A stretch of 64,000 nt of DNA, from assembly GCF_037975445.1 (NCBI RefSeq), contig NZ_CP150254.1, forward strand, positions 1,796,001 to 1,860,000. Reading direction: 5' to 3'. Of this stretch, positions 18,772 through 29,961 are shown in pieces. A program made the translations under genes and the position numbers. The notes beneath the pieces are model-generated. The model had not been told where the DNA came from, made no database searches, and saw only the letters and a program-made list of their open reading frames with translations. Each line of letters starts with the position of its first letter. Positions within the stretch are counted from its first letter, which is position 1. This DNA is from Peribacillus sp. FSL P2-0133 (GTDB taxonomy: Bacteria; Bacillota; Bacilli; Bacillales; DSM-1321).

Positions 18772-20316
18772 ATGAACGAGAAACAACGATTAGAATCACA
18801 ACAAGTACAGGCTGAGAATCCAGCGGACAAAAAATCCGAAAAGGACTTCAGCAAGTACTTTCAAGCCGTTTATATTCCGCCTTCCTTAAAAGATGCGAAA
18901 AAGCGAGGAAAAGAAGAAGTAGAATATCATGATGACTTTGCAATTCCTGAAGGTTTCCGTGGAATGGGAGAAGGTAAAAAGTTTTACATTCGTACTTATG
19001 GCTGTCAAATGAACGAACATGATACAGAAGTCATGGCGGGCATCTTTATGGCACTTGGTTATCAGCCGACAGACACGGTGGATGATGCTAACGTCATTTT
19101 ACTTAACACTTGTGCGATTCGGGAAAACGCAGAGAATAAAGTGTTTGGTGAATTGGGGCATTTAAAATCATTGAAATTGGAAAAGCCGGATCTATTGCTT
19201 GGGGTTTGCGGTTGTATGTCACAAGAGGAGTCAGTTGTAAAGCGGATTCTAGAGAAGCACCATTTTGTGGATATGATTTTCGGAACGCATAATATCCACC
19301 GGCTGCCGCAAATTCTTAATGAAGCTTATCTTTCCAAGGAAATGGTCATTGAGGTTTGGTCCAAAGAAGGTGATGTAATCGAAAACCTTCCGAAAGTGCG
19401 TAAAGGAAAAACGAAGGCGTGGGTCAATATCATGTATGGCTGTGATAAGTTTTGTACTTACTGCATCGTACCTTACACAAGGGGGAAAGAAAGAAGCCGC
19501 AGGCCTGAAGATATAATCCAAGAAGTCCGTCATTTAGCGGCACAGGGTTACAAGGAAATAACCCTGCTTGGGCAGAATGTGAATGCTTACGGCAAAGATT
19601 TTACGGATATCGAATATCGTTTCGGCGATTTGATGGATGAAATCCGTAAAATCGATATTCCGCGTATTCGTTTTACGACAAGCCATCCCCGTGATTTTGA
19701 TGATCACTTGATTGAAGTACTGTCTAAAGGCGGCAATCTCGTTGACCATATCCATCTTCCAGTTCAATCGGGAAGTACGGACACACTTAAAATCATGGCC
19801 CGTAAATATACACGCGAACAATATTTAGAGCTAGTAAAAAAGATCAAGGAAGCTATCCCAAGTGCATCGCTAACCACTGACATCATTGTAGGCTATCCGA
19901 ATGAAACGGAAGAGCACTTTGAAGAAACAATGTCTTTATACCGTGAAGTTGGTTTCGATGCAGCATATACTTACATCTATTCACCACGTGAAGGAACACC
20001 GGCTGCTAAAATGCAGGATAATGTACCGATGGAAGTGAAAAAGGAACGTCTGCAACGCTTGAATGCCCTTGTCAATGAAACGTGCGCATTGAAAATGAAA
20101 GAGTATGATGGACAGATTGTTGAAGTGCTCGTTGAAGGCGAGAGCAAGAAGAATGCGGAAGTATTAGCAGGTTATACAACGAAAAATAAGCTCGTGAACT
20201 TCAAAGGACCCAAATCCGCTATTGGCCAAATCGTAAAAGTGAAAATCACCGGAACGAAAACATGGTCATTAAATGGGGATATGGTTGAAGAAGCAACGGC
20301 GATTGAGGTGGAGTAA
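18772..20316 (+). CDS. miaB: tRNA-2-methylthio-N6-dimethylallyladenosine synthase MiaB
   Basis: 514-residue radical-SAM methylthiotransferase that adds the methylthio group to i6A37 of tRNAs. The N-terminal UPF0004 domain supplies cluster cysteines in [15 protein letters not shown] and GVCGCM. The radical-SAM motif CDKFCTYC has C224, C228 and C231. A TRAM domain closes the protein. The first 65 residues are a charged extension usual for bacilli. Ribosome site GAAAGGAG precedes the ATG. ymcA follows with no gap. The partner miaA lies at 47.4 kb in this window. Confidence 0.96.
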   Translation: MNEKQRLESQQVQAENPADKKSEKDFSKYFQAVYIPPSLKDAKKRGKEEVEYHDDFAIPEGFRGMGEGKKFYIRTYGCQMNEHDTEVMAGIFMALGYQPTDTVDDANVILLNTCAIRENAENKVFGELGHLKSLKLEKPDLLLGVCGCMSQEESVVKRILEKHHFVDMIFGTHNIHRLPQILNEAYLSKEMVIEVWSKEGDVIENLPKVRKGKTKAWVNIMYGCDKFCTYCIVPYTRGKERSRRPEDIIQEVRHLAAQGYKEITLLGQNVNAYGKDFTDIEYRFGDLMDEIRKIDIPRIRFTTSHPRDFDDHLIEVLSKGGNLVDHIHLPVQSGSTDTLKIMARKYTREQYLELVKKIKEAIPSASLTTDIIVGYPNETEEHFEETMSLYREVGFDAAYTYIYSPREGTPAAKMQDNVPMEVKKERLQRLNALVNETCALKMKEYDGQIVEVLVEGESKKNAEVLAGYTTKNKLVNFKGPKSAIGQIVKVKITGTKTWSLNGDMVEEATAIEVE

Positions 20317-20317
20317 T

Positions 20318-20746
20318 ATGACTAAATATACTAAAGATGACATTCTGAATAAAGCGGCCGAGCTTGCTGAAATGATCGCCAGCACGGAAGAAGTCGATTT
20401 CTTTAAACGGGCAGAAGCTCACATCAATGAAAACCAAAAAATCCGTGAAATGATCGCCAGCATCAAGAGCTTGCAAAAACAGGCTGTAAACTTCCAGCAT
20501 TACGGCAAAGAGAAAGCATACAGCCAAGTTCAGGCCAAAATTGATTTGCTGGAAAAACAATTGGATGAACTTCCGATCGTGCAGGAATTCAAACAATCCC
20601 AAGTGGATGTAAATGATCTTTTACAAATGGTCTCATCACAAGTATCGAACAAGGTGACCGACCTGATCATTGAATCGACCGAAGGAGACGTCCTTCGCGG
20701 TGAGACAGGTTCACAGGTACAAGCAGGCGGCGGAAGCTGTTCATGA
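20318..20746 (+). CDS. ymcA: RicA family regulator YmcA
   Basis: 142-residue helical protein of the YlbF/YmcA family. With YlbF and YaaT it forms the RicAFT complex, which promotes maturation of some mRNAs through RNase Y and affects competence, biofilm formation and sporulation. The C-terminal GGGSCS cysteine fits the cluster-binding tail of RicA. The ATG at 20318 uses GAGGTGGAG within the end of miaB, so it is coupled to it. Its functional partner rny is in the same window. Confidence 0.92.
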   Translation: MTKYTKDDILNKAAELAEMIASTEEVDFFKRAEAHINENQKIREMIASIKSLQKQAVNFQHYGKEKAYSQVQAKIDLLEKQLDELPIVQEFKQSQVDVNDLLQMVSSQVSNKVTDLIIESTEGDVLRGETGSQVQAGGGSCS

Positions 20747-20753
20747 ATATTAT

Positions 20754-20785
20754 AAAAAGCCCTTCTGATTTCAGAAGGGCTTTTT
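20754..20785 (+). terminator. Terminator after ymcA
   Basis: AAAAAGCCCTTCTGA / TCAGAAGGGCTTTTT stem with a minimal loop. Confidence 0.9.
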
Positions 20786-20841
20786 AATATTCGGAAATCC
20801 TTATACAGTGCCCATTCGTGACACATATCCCAAAACTTGAG

Positions 20842-20849
20842 CATAAAAT
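20842..20849 (+). promoter_or_regulatory. Possible SigE -10 element of cotE
   Basis: CATAAAAT resembles the SigE -10 (CATACAMT), with an ATAT-containing stretch (CACATATCC) near the -35 position. cotE is known to use SigE and SigK in B. subtilis. The spacing here is slightly short, so this is only a candidate. Confidence 0.3.
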
Positions 20850-20959
20850 AACCTAGGTTTAAAACATTACAGCAGTTTTCAAACAATTAAAATTCTACGC
20901 ACACTAGACTTTTACCACGCATAGGATGAATGGAAACTGTATGAGGAGGGTTCGCTAGC

Positions 20960-21499
20960 ATGTCACAATATAGAGAGATAATTACTAAAGCGGTGGTGGC
21001 AAAAGGACGTAAATTCACAAAGTCCTCTCACACCATTTGCCCGGCTCATCATCCTTCTAGCATTCTAGGTTGTTGGATCATCAACCATAAATACGATGCA
21101 AAGAAAGTCGGCAAAAAGGTAGAAATTCACGGCAGCTACGAAATCAACGTCTGGTATTCTTATAACCGTAATTCGAAGACGGAAGTTGTAACTGAAAAAG
21201 TACAATATACCGACGTTATTTCGCTGAAATACCGTGATCCTGATTGTCTTGATGACCATGAAATCGTTGCAAACGCTGTCCAACAGCCGAATTGTTTAGA
21301 AGCTGTCATCTCCCCATGTGGACAAAAAATCATTGTCCATGTGGAAAGGGAATTCTTTGTGGAAGTCGTCGGCGAAACGAAAATTTGTGTCGCTGTTAGT
21401 CCAGATGGCCGCTGCGAGGATGACTGGGGCTCTGATTTCGATGATGAGGATTTCGAAGATTTAGATCCGGATTTCCTTGATGAATTCGAAGACGAATAG
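20960..21499 (+). CDS. cotE: Outer spore coat morphogenetic protein CotE
   Basis: 179 residues. CotE forms the ring from which the outer coat assembles and anchors many coat proteins. The start [18 protein letters not shown] and the central [11 protein letters not shown] segment are family hallmarks. The C terminus is strongly acidic ([19 protein letters not shown]), as expected for CotE. The ATG follows GAGGAGGG. Transcription is probably separate from ymcA because of the terminator between them. It would recruit outer-layer proteins such as the candidates elsewhere in this window. Confidence 0.96.
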   Translation: MSQYREIITKAVVAKGRKFTKSSHTICPAHHPSSILGCWIINHKYDAKKVGKKVEIHGSYEINVWYSYNRNSKTEVVTEKVQYTDVISLKYRDPDCLDDHEIVANAVQQPNCLEAVISPCGQKIIVHVEREFFVEVVGETKICVAVSPDGRCEDDWGSDFDDEDFEDLDPDFLDEFEDE

Positions 21500-21514
21500 A
21501 ATTTAGAAATTAAT

Positions 21515-21546
21515 ACCGGATGACATTCCCTTCATCCGGTTTTATT
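21515..21546 (+). terminator. Terminator after cotE
   Basis: ACCGGATGA / TCATCCGGT stem with an 8-base loop, followed by TTTATTT. Confidence 0.85.
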
Positions 21547-21777
21547 TAATTTGAAGCGGGACAAGTCCATTGCAGGGCTGGCCATGATTTAAAAAAGGGA
21601 TGGAATGTTACTATATCAGTGCGTATGGCTTTGCATAGGTAGCTCAAAAAAAAGTTTGAATTCAAAGGATAATTGATTTACCATGCAATTTCGAATACAG
21701 GCAATGTTGCTTTCCCGTATGTTATAATGAAGGACATAAATGTGTAATAGATTTTAGTTTGGAAAGGTTTTGAAGGA

Positions 21778-24405
21778 ATGGCAGGATATACTCCGATGAT
21801 ACAGCAATATTTAAAAATTAAGGCAGAGTATCAGGATGCCTTTTTATTTTTTCGTTTAGGCGATTTTTATGAAATGTTTTTTGACGATGCACTGAATGCA
21901 TCACAAGAGCTCGAAATCACATTAACGAGCCGAGAAGGCGGTAGTGAAGAGCGAATTCCGATGTGCGGCATTCCGTATCACTCGGCTGCTAATTATATTG
22001 ATATATTGATAGAAAAAGGTTTTAAAGTAGCTATTTGTGAACAAACCGAAGATCCGAAGCAAGCCAAAGGTGTGGTACGCAGGGAAGTTGTCCAGCTGAT
22101 TACTCCGGGAACGAAAATGGATAGTAAGGGTCTACGTGAAAAGGAAAATAATTATATTGCCACCATCACATATTTCACGGATGGTCAGTTTGGCTTTGGA
22201 TACAATGATTTATCGACAGGGGAAAATAAGGTCACTTTGATTGAGAGTTTCGAGGAAGTCCTGAATGAATTTGCCATACTTGGTGCGAGTGAAGTGGTCA
22301 TTGCCGAGGATTTCAATGAAGAATGGAAAAAAAGGCTGCAAGAACGGGGCGCTGCCGCTCTATCCCTAGAGAATAATTTGGTTCAAAGCGAGTCATTCGT
22401 TGCATTGCTTCATCTGTTAAAAGACCAGAAACTGGCGACAACGACCTCGCGTTTATTGAATTATCTTTACCGTACCCAAAAACGCAGCCTGGATCATTTA
22501 CAGCCAGTGCTTGCATATGAAACATCACAATATATGAAAATTGATTATTATAGCAAACGCAATTTGGAATTAACTGAAACCATTCGCTCCAAAGGTAAAA
22601 AAGGCTCATTATTATGGCTGCTTGATGAAACGAAAACGGCCATGGGCGGAAGGATGTTGAAACAATGGATTGATAGACCGCTTATTAATAAAAAGCAGAT
22701 CGAGCGGAGACAAAGCCTTGTTGAAACCCTGAAAAATCAATACTTCGAACGGCAGGACTTACGTGAACGCCTTAAGGAAGTGTACGACTTGGAGCGGCTT
22801 GCCGGAAGGGTGGCCTTCGGGAATGTAAACGCTCGGGACTTGATTCAACTGAAACGTTCATTGCAACAGGTGCCGATCATTCGTGAAATCGTGAAATCAA
22901 TGGCATCCAATCAGGATATTTCAATTTTGGCCGATAAATTGGATCCTTGCGAAGAAGTGACGGATTTGCTTGAAACGGCGCTTGTAGAAAACCCGCCATT
23001 GTCCGTGAAGGAAGGGAATATCATTCAGGATGGTTTCCATAAGGAGCTGGATACATACAGGGATGCCAGCAGAAACGGGAAAACTTGGATTGCGCAGCTT
23101 GAACGCGAAGAGCGGGAACGTACCGGGATCAAATCATTGAAAATCGGATATAATCGTGTATTTGGCTATTACATTGAAGTCACACGAGCCAATTTGCATC
23201 TGCTTGAAGAAGGCCGGTATGAACGAAAGCAAACTTTAACGAATGCCGAACGTTATATCACACCTGAATTGAAAGAAAAGGAAGCTTTGATTTTACAAGC
23301 AGAAGAAAAAAGCATCAGTTTGGAGTATGACCTATTCCTCAATCTTCGTGAAGAGGTCAAAAGCTATATCCCGCGCTTACAGGATTTAGCGAAAGGCGTC
23401 AGTGAACTAGATGTCCTGCAGTGCTTTGCAACGATTAGCGAAGAACGCCATTATGTGAAGCCAGTCTTTTCTGATGATCGGAGAATCGTACTGAAGGAAG
23501 GCCGGCATCCAGTGGTCGAGAAAGTCCTTCAATCACAGGAGTATGTCCCCAATGACTGCTTTATGGGTGGAGAAAGGGAGTTACTTTTGATCACAGGACC
23601 CAATATGTCGGGTAAAAGTACGTATATGCGTCAAATTGCGCTAACATCGATTCTAGCGCAAATTGGATGCTTCGTATCAGCAAGTATAGCTGAATTGCCT
23701 ATTTTTGATAAGGTGTTTACTAGGATTGGCGCGGCAGATGATTTGATTTCCGGTCAAAGTACATTCATGGTCGAGATGCTTGAAGCAAGAAATGCCATTA
23801 TGAATGCGACAGAAAACAGTTTGATATTATTTGATGAAATAGGGCGGGGAACATCAACTTATGATGGGATGGCGCTTGCTCAGGCCATCATTGAATATAT
23901 TCATGAGGAAATTGGGGCAAAGACTCTCTTTTCGACTCATTATCACGAATTGACTGTATTGGCGGCGGAACTGCCAAAATTGAAAAATATCCATGTCAGT
24001 GCCATTGAGCAAAATGGAAATGTCGTTTTCCTTCATAAAATAAAAGAAGGGCCAGCAGATAAAAGCTATGGAATCCATGTGGCTAAGCTAGCTGATTTAC
24101 CTGAGCAGTTAATAGATCGGGCGGCTGCTATTTTAGCGCAGCTAGAAAATGAAAATGGACAGGCAAAGGCGATGCCTGAACAGCCTGCTGCCGCTGTAGA
24201 AGCACCTATTGCCGAAGCTGCCCCGGTAACATCCGTCAATGAAGCACAGCTTTCCTTCTTTGGGGAAGAGGCTCCAAAAGGAAGAGTGAATTCTTCACCT
24301 AAGGAAAAAAGGGTGCTGGATGACATAAAATCACTGGATATCCTTGAAATGACGCCGCTTGAGGCAATGAATACCCTTTATAAATTACAAAAGAAACTTA
24401 AATGA
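21778..24405 (+). CDS. mutS: DNA mismatch repair protein MutS
   Basis: 875 residues. MutS recognises mismatches and small loops. The mismatch-binding domain starts with [30 protein letters not shown], carrying the Phe-x-Glu reading motif (FYEMF). The ATPase domain has Walker [10 protein letters not shown] at residues 607-615, Walker B with [11 protein letters not shown], and STHYHEL. The C-terminal tail has the linker and beta-clamp-type segment QLSFFGEE. The start at 21778 is the conserved family start. mutL follows after 22 bases, forming the usual mutSL operon. Confidence 0.98.
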   Translation: MAGYTPMIQQYLKIKAEYQDAFLFFRLGDFYEMFFDDALNASQELEITLTSREGGSEERIPMCGIPYHSAANYIDILIEKGFKVAICEQTEDPKQAKGVVRREVVQLITPGTKMDSKGLREKENNYIATITYFTDGQFGFGYNDLSTGENKVTLIESFEEVLNEFAILGASEVVIAEDFNEEWKKRLQERGAAALSLENNLVQSESFVALLHLLKDQKLATTTSRLLNYLYRTQKRSLDHLQPVLAYETSQYMKIDYYSKRNLELTETIRSKGKKGSLLWLLDETKTAMGGRMLKQWIDRPLINKKQIERRQSLVETLKNQYFERQDLRERLKEVYDLERLAGRVAFGNVNARDLIQLKRSLQQVPIIREIVKSMASNQDISILADKLDPCEEVTDLLETALVENPPLSVKEGNIIQDGFHKELDTYRDASRNGKTWIAQLEREERERTGIKSLKIGYNRVFGYYIEVTRANLHLLEEGRYERKQTLTNAERYITPELKEKEALILQAEEKSISLEYDLFLNLREEVKSYIPRLQDLAKGVSELDVLQCFATISEERHYVKPVFSDDRRIVLKEGRHPVVEKVLQSQEYVPNDCFMGGERELLLITGPNMSGKSTYMRQIALTSILAQIGCFVSASIAELPIFDKVFTRIGAADDLISGQSTFMVEMLEARNAIMNATENSLILFDEIGRGTSTYDGMALAQAIIEYIHEEIGAKTLFSTHYHELTVLAAELPKLKNIHVSAIEQNGNVVFLHKIKEGPADKSYGIHVAKLADLPEQLIDRAAAILAQLENENGQAKAMPEQPAAAVEAPIAEAAPVTSVNEAQLSFFGEEAPKGRVNSSPKEKRVLDDIKSLDILEMTPLEAMNTLYKLQKKLK

Positions 24406-24427
24406 GAATTAAAGCGAGGCGATAAAA

Positions 24428-26368
24428 ATGGGAAAAATCATACAGCTTGATGAGGCTTTATCAAATAAAATCGCAGCTGGCGAAGTTGTTGAACGCCCAG
24501 CCTCAGTCGTTAAGGAACTTGTGGAAAACGCAATAGATGCAAACAGTACCATTATAGAGATTGAATTGGTGGAGGCTGGGCTTGGTTCCATTCGGATCGT
24601 GGATAATGGCGATGGGATTTTGGCTGATGACATAGAAGCGGCATTTAAACGCCATGCCACAAGTAAAATAAAAGATGAAAATGATCTTTTCCGAATTCGA
24701 ACACTTGGCTTCCGCGGTGAAGCAATGCCCAGTATTGCTTCAGTTTCCCGTTTTGAAATGAAAAGCAGCACAGGCGAAGGTGTGGGAACGCGCATACTTC
24801 TTGAAGGCGGCATGGTTAAGGAACTCGAGGCTTCATCAAGCCGGAAAGGAACGGATATCCTGGTTTCCGACTTGTTTTACAATACTCCTGCAAGGTTGAA
24901 ATACATGAAAACCATTCATACCGAGCTAGGAAATATTACGGATGTCGCTAACAGGCTCGCACTTTCGCATCCGGATGTTTCTATCCGGTTATCACACAAC
25001 GAGAAGCGAATCCTGCATACGAATGGTAACGGTGATGTCAGGCAGGTGCTAGCCGCAATCTATGGTACGAATATTGCCAAAAAGATGATTCCGGTTCAGG
25101 CAAGCTCCTTGGACTTTAAATTATCCGGATATATCGTTATGCCTGAGGTCACCCGGGCTTCAAGGAATTATATTTCAACCATGATAAACGGCCGCTTCAT
25201 TAAAAACTATGCGCTCGTGAAAGCAATCCTGGATGGATACCATACACTTCTTCCAATTGGGCGTTTTCCAATTGCTTTGTTGAATATTGAAATGGATCCG
25301 ATTCTTGTCGATGTCAATGTACATCCATCCAAAATGGAGGTAAGGCTCAGCAAGGAACAGGAATTGTACAGTCTTGTATGGGAAACGATCAAATCTTCGT
25401 TTAAAAAGATGTCTCTAATACCAAGTGGATATACACCAACACCAAAGCCGGAGCAGGTGAAAAGTGAGCAAACTACGCTGGAATTGGACCATGTTGTGGA
25501 AAGCGGCAAGCGGGTCCTTGAAGAAGCCAAGAAAGAAGCTTCACTCTTGAAGGATACCTTGATTCGGGAAAAGCAGGAACAAAAGAGTTACGTGGATCAT
25601 AATGAAGATTTCAATCTTGAACCAATAAAGGAAATAATCTATAGCAATGAACAGCAGCAAATGGCAGATGCCTATATTCCGGTCTTACAAGATGATGAAA
25701 GCAAACCGAATTACGAGTCAGCTGAAAAGTATACAACCTACACTGTCGAACAAGAGGAAGAAATTGAGGTAAATGAACCGGAAAGCCGCATCCCTCCCAT
25801 GTACCCAATTGGGCAAATGCATGGAACCTATATTTTCGCCCAAAACGAAAAAGGTTTGTACATCATAGACCAACATGCTGCCCAGGAACGGATCAAATAC
25901 GAATATTTTAAAGAAAAGGTCGGACGTGTTGAAAACGAGCTACAGGATATGCTGGTTCCCATCACCCTTGAATTTTCAACAGACCAATGTATCAGGATAA
26001 ATGAATATCGGCATGAATTGGAAAAAGTCGGCGTCTATTTAGAAGAGTTTGGCTATAACGCCTATATTGTCCGATCTCATCCACAATGGTTCCCTAAAGG
26101 AATTGAACAGGAAATCCTTGAGGAAATGATAGAACAATTGCTATCGATGAAAAAGGTCGACATTAAAAAATTGCGTGAAGAAGCAGCCATCATGATGAGC
26201 TGTAAAGCCTCAATAAAGGCAAACCGTCATCTTCGCAATGATGAAATCCAAGCACTATTGGATGAACTAAGGCGGACAACCGATCCCTTCACATGTCCTC
26301 ATGGAAGACCTATCATCATCTCTTATTCCATTTATGAAATGGAGAAAATGTTCAAAAGGATCATGTAA
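24428..26368 (+). CDS. mutL: DNA mismatch repair protein MutL (endonuclease type)
   Basis: 646 residues. The GHKL ATPase domain has [16 protein letters not shown] and [10 protein letters not shown]. The variable linker is about 330-460. The C-terminal nicking endonuclease is intact: [12 protein letters not shown] (about residues 481-492), [12 protein letters not shown] and CPHGRP, as in Gram-positive MutL lacking MutH. Note AMPSI in place of the more common ALASI in the ATPase motif. The ATG at 24428 follows GCGAGGCGA. A strong terminator ends the operon. Confidence 0.98.
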   Translation: MGKIIQLDEALSNKIAAGEVVERPASVVKELVENAIDANSTIIEIELVEAGLGSIRIVDNGDGILADDIEAAFKRHATSKIKDENDLFRIRTLGFRGEAMPSIASVSRFEMKSSTGEGVGTRILLEGGMVKELEASSSRKGTDILVSDLFYNTPARLKYMKTIHTELGNITDVANRLALSHPDVSIRLSHNEKRILHTNGNGDVRQVLAAIYGTNIAKKMIPVQASSLDFKLSGYIVMPEVTRASRNYISTMINGRFIKNYALVKAILDGYHTLLPIGRFPIALLNIEMDPILVDVNVHPSKMEVRLSKEQELYSLVWETIKSSFKKMSLIPSGYTPTPKPEQVKSEQTTLELDHVVESGKRVLEEAKKEASLLKDTLIREKQEQKSYVDHNEDFNLEPIKEIIYSNEQQQMADAYIPVLQDDESKPNYESAEKYTTYTVEQEEEIEVNEPESRIPPMYPIGQMHGTYIFAQNEKGLYIIDQHAAQERIKYEYFKEKVGRVENELQDMLVPITLEFSTDQCIRINEYRHELEKVGVYLEEFGYNAYIVRSHPQWFPKGIEQEILEEMIEQLLSMKKVDIKKLREEAAIMMSCKASIKANRHLRNDEIQALLDELRRTTDPFTCPHGRPIIISYSIYEMEKMFKRIM

Positions 26369-26374
26369 TGAAAA

Positions 26375-26418
26375 GCAATGGAGAACCCTTATGTAATGGG
26401 GTTCTCCATTGCCTTTTT
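26375..26418. terminator. Terminator after mutL
   Basis: GCAATGGAGAACCC / GGGTTCTCCATTGC stem with a short loop and T-run. Confidence 0.9.
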
Positions 26419-26497
26419 CGATTCTGATTTATTAGACGCCATCCATGAAAGGGATATAGGACTTGGACAGGGTTAATTAAGTTCACAACACTTATCT

Positions 26498-27151
26498 TCA
26501 ATAATAATAATATGGGGGAGTGGGCTGGAATTGATAGTTGTATGCCGGGGCAGTATACATTTGGTTATCATAGTGATTATTATATTGCGGATATTGCTGC
26601 ATGTCTTCTTCGTACGCTCGATGGCAGCTGGCTGGCGGACCGATGAATGTTGAGGGTTGAACTGGCGCAATTGCTTTTTTCCATTGGTTTTCATCCATGC
26701 AATACGTATGTGCCATAATATTTGCAGGTGTCAATTTTAAGATATCCGAACCCAGGATCACCTCAGGTGTTGGTGCATTAAAAATGGCCAGCAGGTGAGT
26801 ATTATCCGTATTAGCCACTTCATAATGCCACCAACCTTGTGGAACATTGGCTACTTGGCCAGGTTTAATGGGGTAATTTTGTATTTGCTTAGTAAAAGGA
26901 TTCAGTAATGAAACGGTTGCAGCTCCAGAAATGCAATACACTAGCTCTGCAGCATTTTGGTGATAATGCGGTTCTACGACATTGTTTGAACTAAGGTAAA
27001 TATCTAATAGAGAAACATTTTCGAGTGTGTTCAATTGTTTGATACCTAATACATTTATATAGTTTTGATTGTCTTTTTTCATTAAATTGCTTTTATTAAC
27101 ATCAAAAAAGTATTGTGTGGATGGTGAAGTATAGTCCATATAGGAAACCAT
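26498..27151 (-). CDS. Cupin-domain protein with Tyr/Pro/Gln-rich C-terminal tail
   Basis: 217 residues. A single cupin lies at about residues 45-145, with the metal motif EPHYHQNAAELVYCISG and the second motif PQGWWHYEVAN, as in oxalate decarboxylase-like monocupins. The last 35 residues are rich in Tyr, Gln and Pro and end PTPPYYYY. The start at 27151 has AAAAAGGA 9 bases upstream. A Tyr-rich tail of this kind is common in cross-linked spore coat proteins, and oxalate-decarboxylase-type cupins such as OxdD occur in spore coats. A coat function is therefore plausible but unproven. Confidence 0.75.
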   Translation of the reverse strand: MVSYMDYTSPSTQYFFDVNKSNLMKKDNQNYINVLGIKQLNTLENVSLLDIYLSSNNVVEPHYHQNAAELVYCISGAATVSLLNPFTKQIQNYPIKPGQVANVPQGWWHYEVANTDNTHLLAIFNAPTPEVILGSDILKLTPANIMAHTYCMDENQWKKAIAPVQPSTFIGPPASCHRAYEEDMQQYPQYNNHYDNQMYTAPAYNYQFQPTPPYYYY

Positions 27152-27494
27152 GAATTTATCATTCCTTTTTTTAATACTTGATTTTTCAGGATATGTTAAA
27201 TCTCATTTTAATGTGCAATAACCCAGTGGGTTATTTGCTCATGGAGCTAATAAGGAGTGCTGATGGTCCCGACATCGAATGAATGAGATGCAGTGATTTC
27301 ATGTAACGAATAGGCCGAAAACAGATGGTTATGAGATAAATGTTATTTTTATATATTATAAAATCGAAACTACTAATCTGATTATTGGATATAATCAAAC
27401 TTTTGATAAGCAGAATTTTCCCATTGCGTGACTTTAAATTACAGTGATATAATGTTCTTTATGATTTTAAAGTTTAACATAGGAAGTGGCTAAA
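27152..27494 (+). other. Divergent intergenic region, cupin gene / OPT transporter
   Basis: 343 bases without a gene. It contains a perfect 8-bp inverted repeat AATAACCC-agt-GGGTTATT at 27217-27235, 66-84 bases upstream of the cupin start. The remainder is AT-rich. Promoters for both genes must lie here, but no near-consensus hexamer pair was found. Confidence 0.5.
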
Positions 27495-29387
27495 TTGTCG
27501 AACAATTCAAAAGAGAGTAAATTCGTCCCGTACGTCTCTGCATCTAAATCTCTACCGGAATTGACTGCAACTGCAATCATTCTAGGGATCATTCTTGCAA
27601 TCGTATTCGGGGCGGCAAATGCATACTTAGGCCTACTTATTGGTTTAACTGTCTCTGCTTCAATACCCGCAGCGGTAATTTCAATGGCTATCTTAAGAGG
27701 GGTTTTTCGCAGGGATTCAATATTAGAAAACAATATTGTGCAAACGATGACCACGGCAGGTGAGGCTATTGGTGCCGGTGCTGTATTTACCATACCAGCA
27801 CTATTCATGTGGGACATGGACGTGAGTCAAGCATTCATCATTTTCGTTGTATTAACTGGGGGATTTTTAGGGGTCTTCATGATGGTTCCCCTTCGACAGC
27901 TTTTGATTGTAAGGGAACATGAAACATTACCATATCCTGAAGGTACGGCATGTGCCGAGGTCCTGAAATCAGGAGAAAAGGGTGGTACAAGCGCGAAACT
28001 AATCGGAGCCGGTTTGGTTATCGGCGGTGTCGTTAAAGGGCTTGGTGATGGGTTTAAGCTTTTCAAGACAGAGGTTGAAACAGGAATCACGAATTTTAAA
28101 AATGCAGTGGTTGGTCTTGATGCCTTTCCTTCCCTTTTGGGTGTAGGTTATATTATTGGACCGCGTGTTGCAGGACAAATGCTAGGTGGGGGTTTATTAG
28201 CCTGGGTCGTTCTAATACCGGCCATCAGCTTTTTTGGCGGAAGCAATGGAACAGCCATTTTCCCTTCTGATGTACCGATCGGTGAATTGGATGCATGGGG
28301 AATTTGGGATAATTATATACGCTATATTGGTGCTGGTGCCGTTGCAACTGGCGGATTAATCACATTGATCAAAACATTACCAATACTTTTCAGTTCAGTT
28401 TTTGATACTCTTAAAGGCGTAAAAGCCAATAAAGGACAACTAAAATCAGGTTCAATCCGTACAGAACAAGACATGCCGGCTAAATACGTTTGGCTGGGAA
28501 CGATCATCGTAATTTTAATCATTGCTTTCACACCTATAACAGATGTAGGAATCATCGGTGCGATTGCAATTGCGATTTTTGGATTTTTATTCGTAACAGT
28601 GGCTTCAAGGGTTGTTGGAATCGTCGGAAGTTCTTCTTCCCCTGTTTCTGGAATGACGATAGCTACACTATTGATTGTGGCCATTGTCTATAAAGCTACT
28701 GGTTTTACTGGTACGACTGGAATGGTAGCCGCATTAACCGTCGCGGCGATCATTTGTACAGCACTTGCGGTTTCAGGTGATGTTTCACAAGATCTAAAAA
28801 CAGGATATATAGTCGGCGGAACACCATGGAAACAACAAGTTGCCATGATGATCGGTGTTGTTGCGTCCGCTTCGGTCATTGGTTTTATCCTGGTTCTGAT
28901 GGATAATGCATATACGATGGGATCTGCAGAACTACCTGCACCTAAAGCGGCACTAATGAAAATACTTGCTGAAGGTGTTCTTGGGGGGGATTTACCTTGG
29001 ACTCTCATCTTTATCGGTGCTGCTATTTCCATCACATTAGAGTTTTTCGGTCTGAATTCACTTGTTGTTGCAGTCGGCATTTACTTGCCGGTTCATACTA
29101 GTGCCCCAATCATGATCGGTGGATTTATTCGATTCTTCGTTGAGTTCTTCTCGAAAACAAAAGAAGCGCTTAAAGCACGGGTTGATAGAGGGGTATTATT
29201 TGCCTCAGGTTTAATTGCAGGTGAATCATTGATTGGTGTACTTATTGCCATATTGATCGCAGCAGGTGTCCAAGTTCCGGCTGCGGCTAAATTAGCCAGC
29301 AATTTGCTGCCATTCTTACTATTCCTAGCTCTAGCTGGATTGCTATGGTTCGTATCCAGCAAAGGGAAAAAAGAAGATGCTTCATAA
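27495..29387 (+). CDS. OPT family oligopeptide transporter
   Basis: About 630 residues with roughly 15 hydrophobic segments. Family motifs include GAANAYLGLLIGLTVSASIPAAVISM near the N terminus and LPYPEGTACAEVLKSGEKGG in the centre. OPT carriers are proton-coupled importers of peptides or metal-chelating peptides. The TTG at 27495 is preferred because AGGAAGTGG lies just before it; a GTG at 27486 would overlap that site. It overlaps the PqqD-like gene by 11 bases, so the two are coupled. Confidence 0.88.
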   Translation: MSNNSKESKFVPYVSASKSLPELTATAIILGIILAIVFGAANAYLGLLIGLTVSASIPAAVISMAILRGVFRRDSILENNIVQTMTTAGEAIGAGAVFTIPALFMWDMDVSQAFIIFVVLTGGFLGVFMMVPLRQLLIVREHETLPYPEGTACAEVLKSGEKGGTSAKLIGAGLVIGGVVKGLGDGFKLFKTEVETGITNFKNAVVGLDAFPSLLGVGYIIGPRVAGQMLGGGLLAWVVLIPAISFFGGSNGTAIFPSDVPIGELDAWGIWDNYIRYIGAGAVATGGLITLIKTLPILFSSVFDTLKGVKANKGQLKSGSIRTEQDMPAKYVWLGTIIVILIIAFTPITDVGIIGAIAIAIFGFLFVTVASRVVGIVGSSSSPVSGMTIATLLIVAIVYKATGFTGTTGMVAALTVAAIICTALAVSGDVSQDLKTGYIVGGTPWKQQVAMMIGVVASASVIGFILVLMDNAYTMGSAELPAPKAALMKILAEGVLGGDLPWTLIFIGAAISITLEFFGLNSLVVAVGIYLPVHTSAPIMIGGFIRFFVEFFSKTKEALKARVDRGVLFASGLIAGESLIGVLIAILIAAGVQVPAAAKLASNLLPFLLFLALAGLLWFVSSKGKKEDAS

Positions 29388-29742
29388 ACGCCAATCAAAA
29401 AAGAGGAACCTGTTAACTATGGTTCCCCTTTTGGAAAGACGCGTCACTATGGTACATGAATCTTCGGAAGCAACTTTTTTGGTCATTCAAAGGACCAATT
29501 TTGTGGAACGAATTACAATTCGTTTCTTTAAACAACCATCAGTCCGTAAAATCAAGCTTGATAAGTTTGGGGCATATGCCATTAAACAGATGCAGTTCCA
29601 AAGGAATGTAAATCAGATTTCTGAAGCGATGAGTGAACATTTTGGTGAGGAAGCAGAACCAGCCTTACCGCGGTTGATGAAGTTTCTGGAAATTCTTGAG
29701 GTTCATGATTGGATCATATGGGATGATGAAGAAGAAAAATGA
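29377..29742 (+). CDS. PqqD-like peptide-binding protein
   Basis: 121 residues. From about residue 35 the sequence fits the PqqD fold (small winged helix): KLDKFGAYAIKQM, then an Asn/Gln helix and a final strand HDWIIWD. PqqD proteins bind precursor peptides for radical-SAM or other modification enzymes. Here no such enzyme is adjacent and the gene instead overlaps the OPT transporter. The ATG at 29377 lies inside the transporter's end, and in-frame internal starts are possible. The domain is fairly sure; the role is unknown. Confidence 0.65.
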   Translation: MLHKRQSKKRNLLTMVPLLERRVTMVHESSEATFLVIQRTNFVERITIRFFKQPSVRKIKLDKFGAYAIKQMQFQRNVNQISEAMSEHFGEEAEPALPRLMKFLEILEVHDWIIWDDEEEK

Positions 29743-29781
29743 AAAAAAGCTGAAGCTCTTTTTGAAGCTTCAGCTTTTTTC
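29743..29781 (+). terminator. Terminator after the PqqD-like gene
   Basis: AAAAAAGCTGAAGCT / AGCTTCAGCTTTTTT stem with a short T-rich loop. Confidence 0.88.
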
Positions 29782-29961
29782 TGTTTTGGATTTGGTAAAC
29801 AAAATTTTCATTAGGTTTATTATATTCTAATGATCTCCATTTTAAGAAATTGTACTATAGGTATAATTATTTGTAATAACTTTATAGATATTGTATTCTT
29901 GTACTGGTATTCATGATGAATAAAGCAGTGATATTCAATTTTGAAGAGCAGGTGGGTTATT

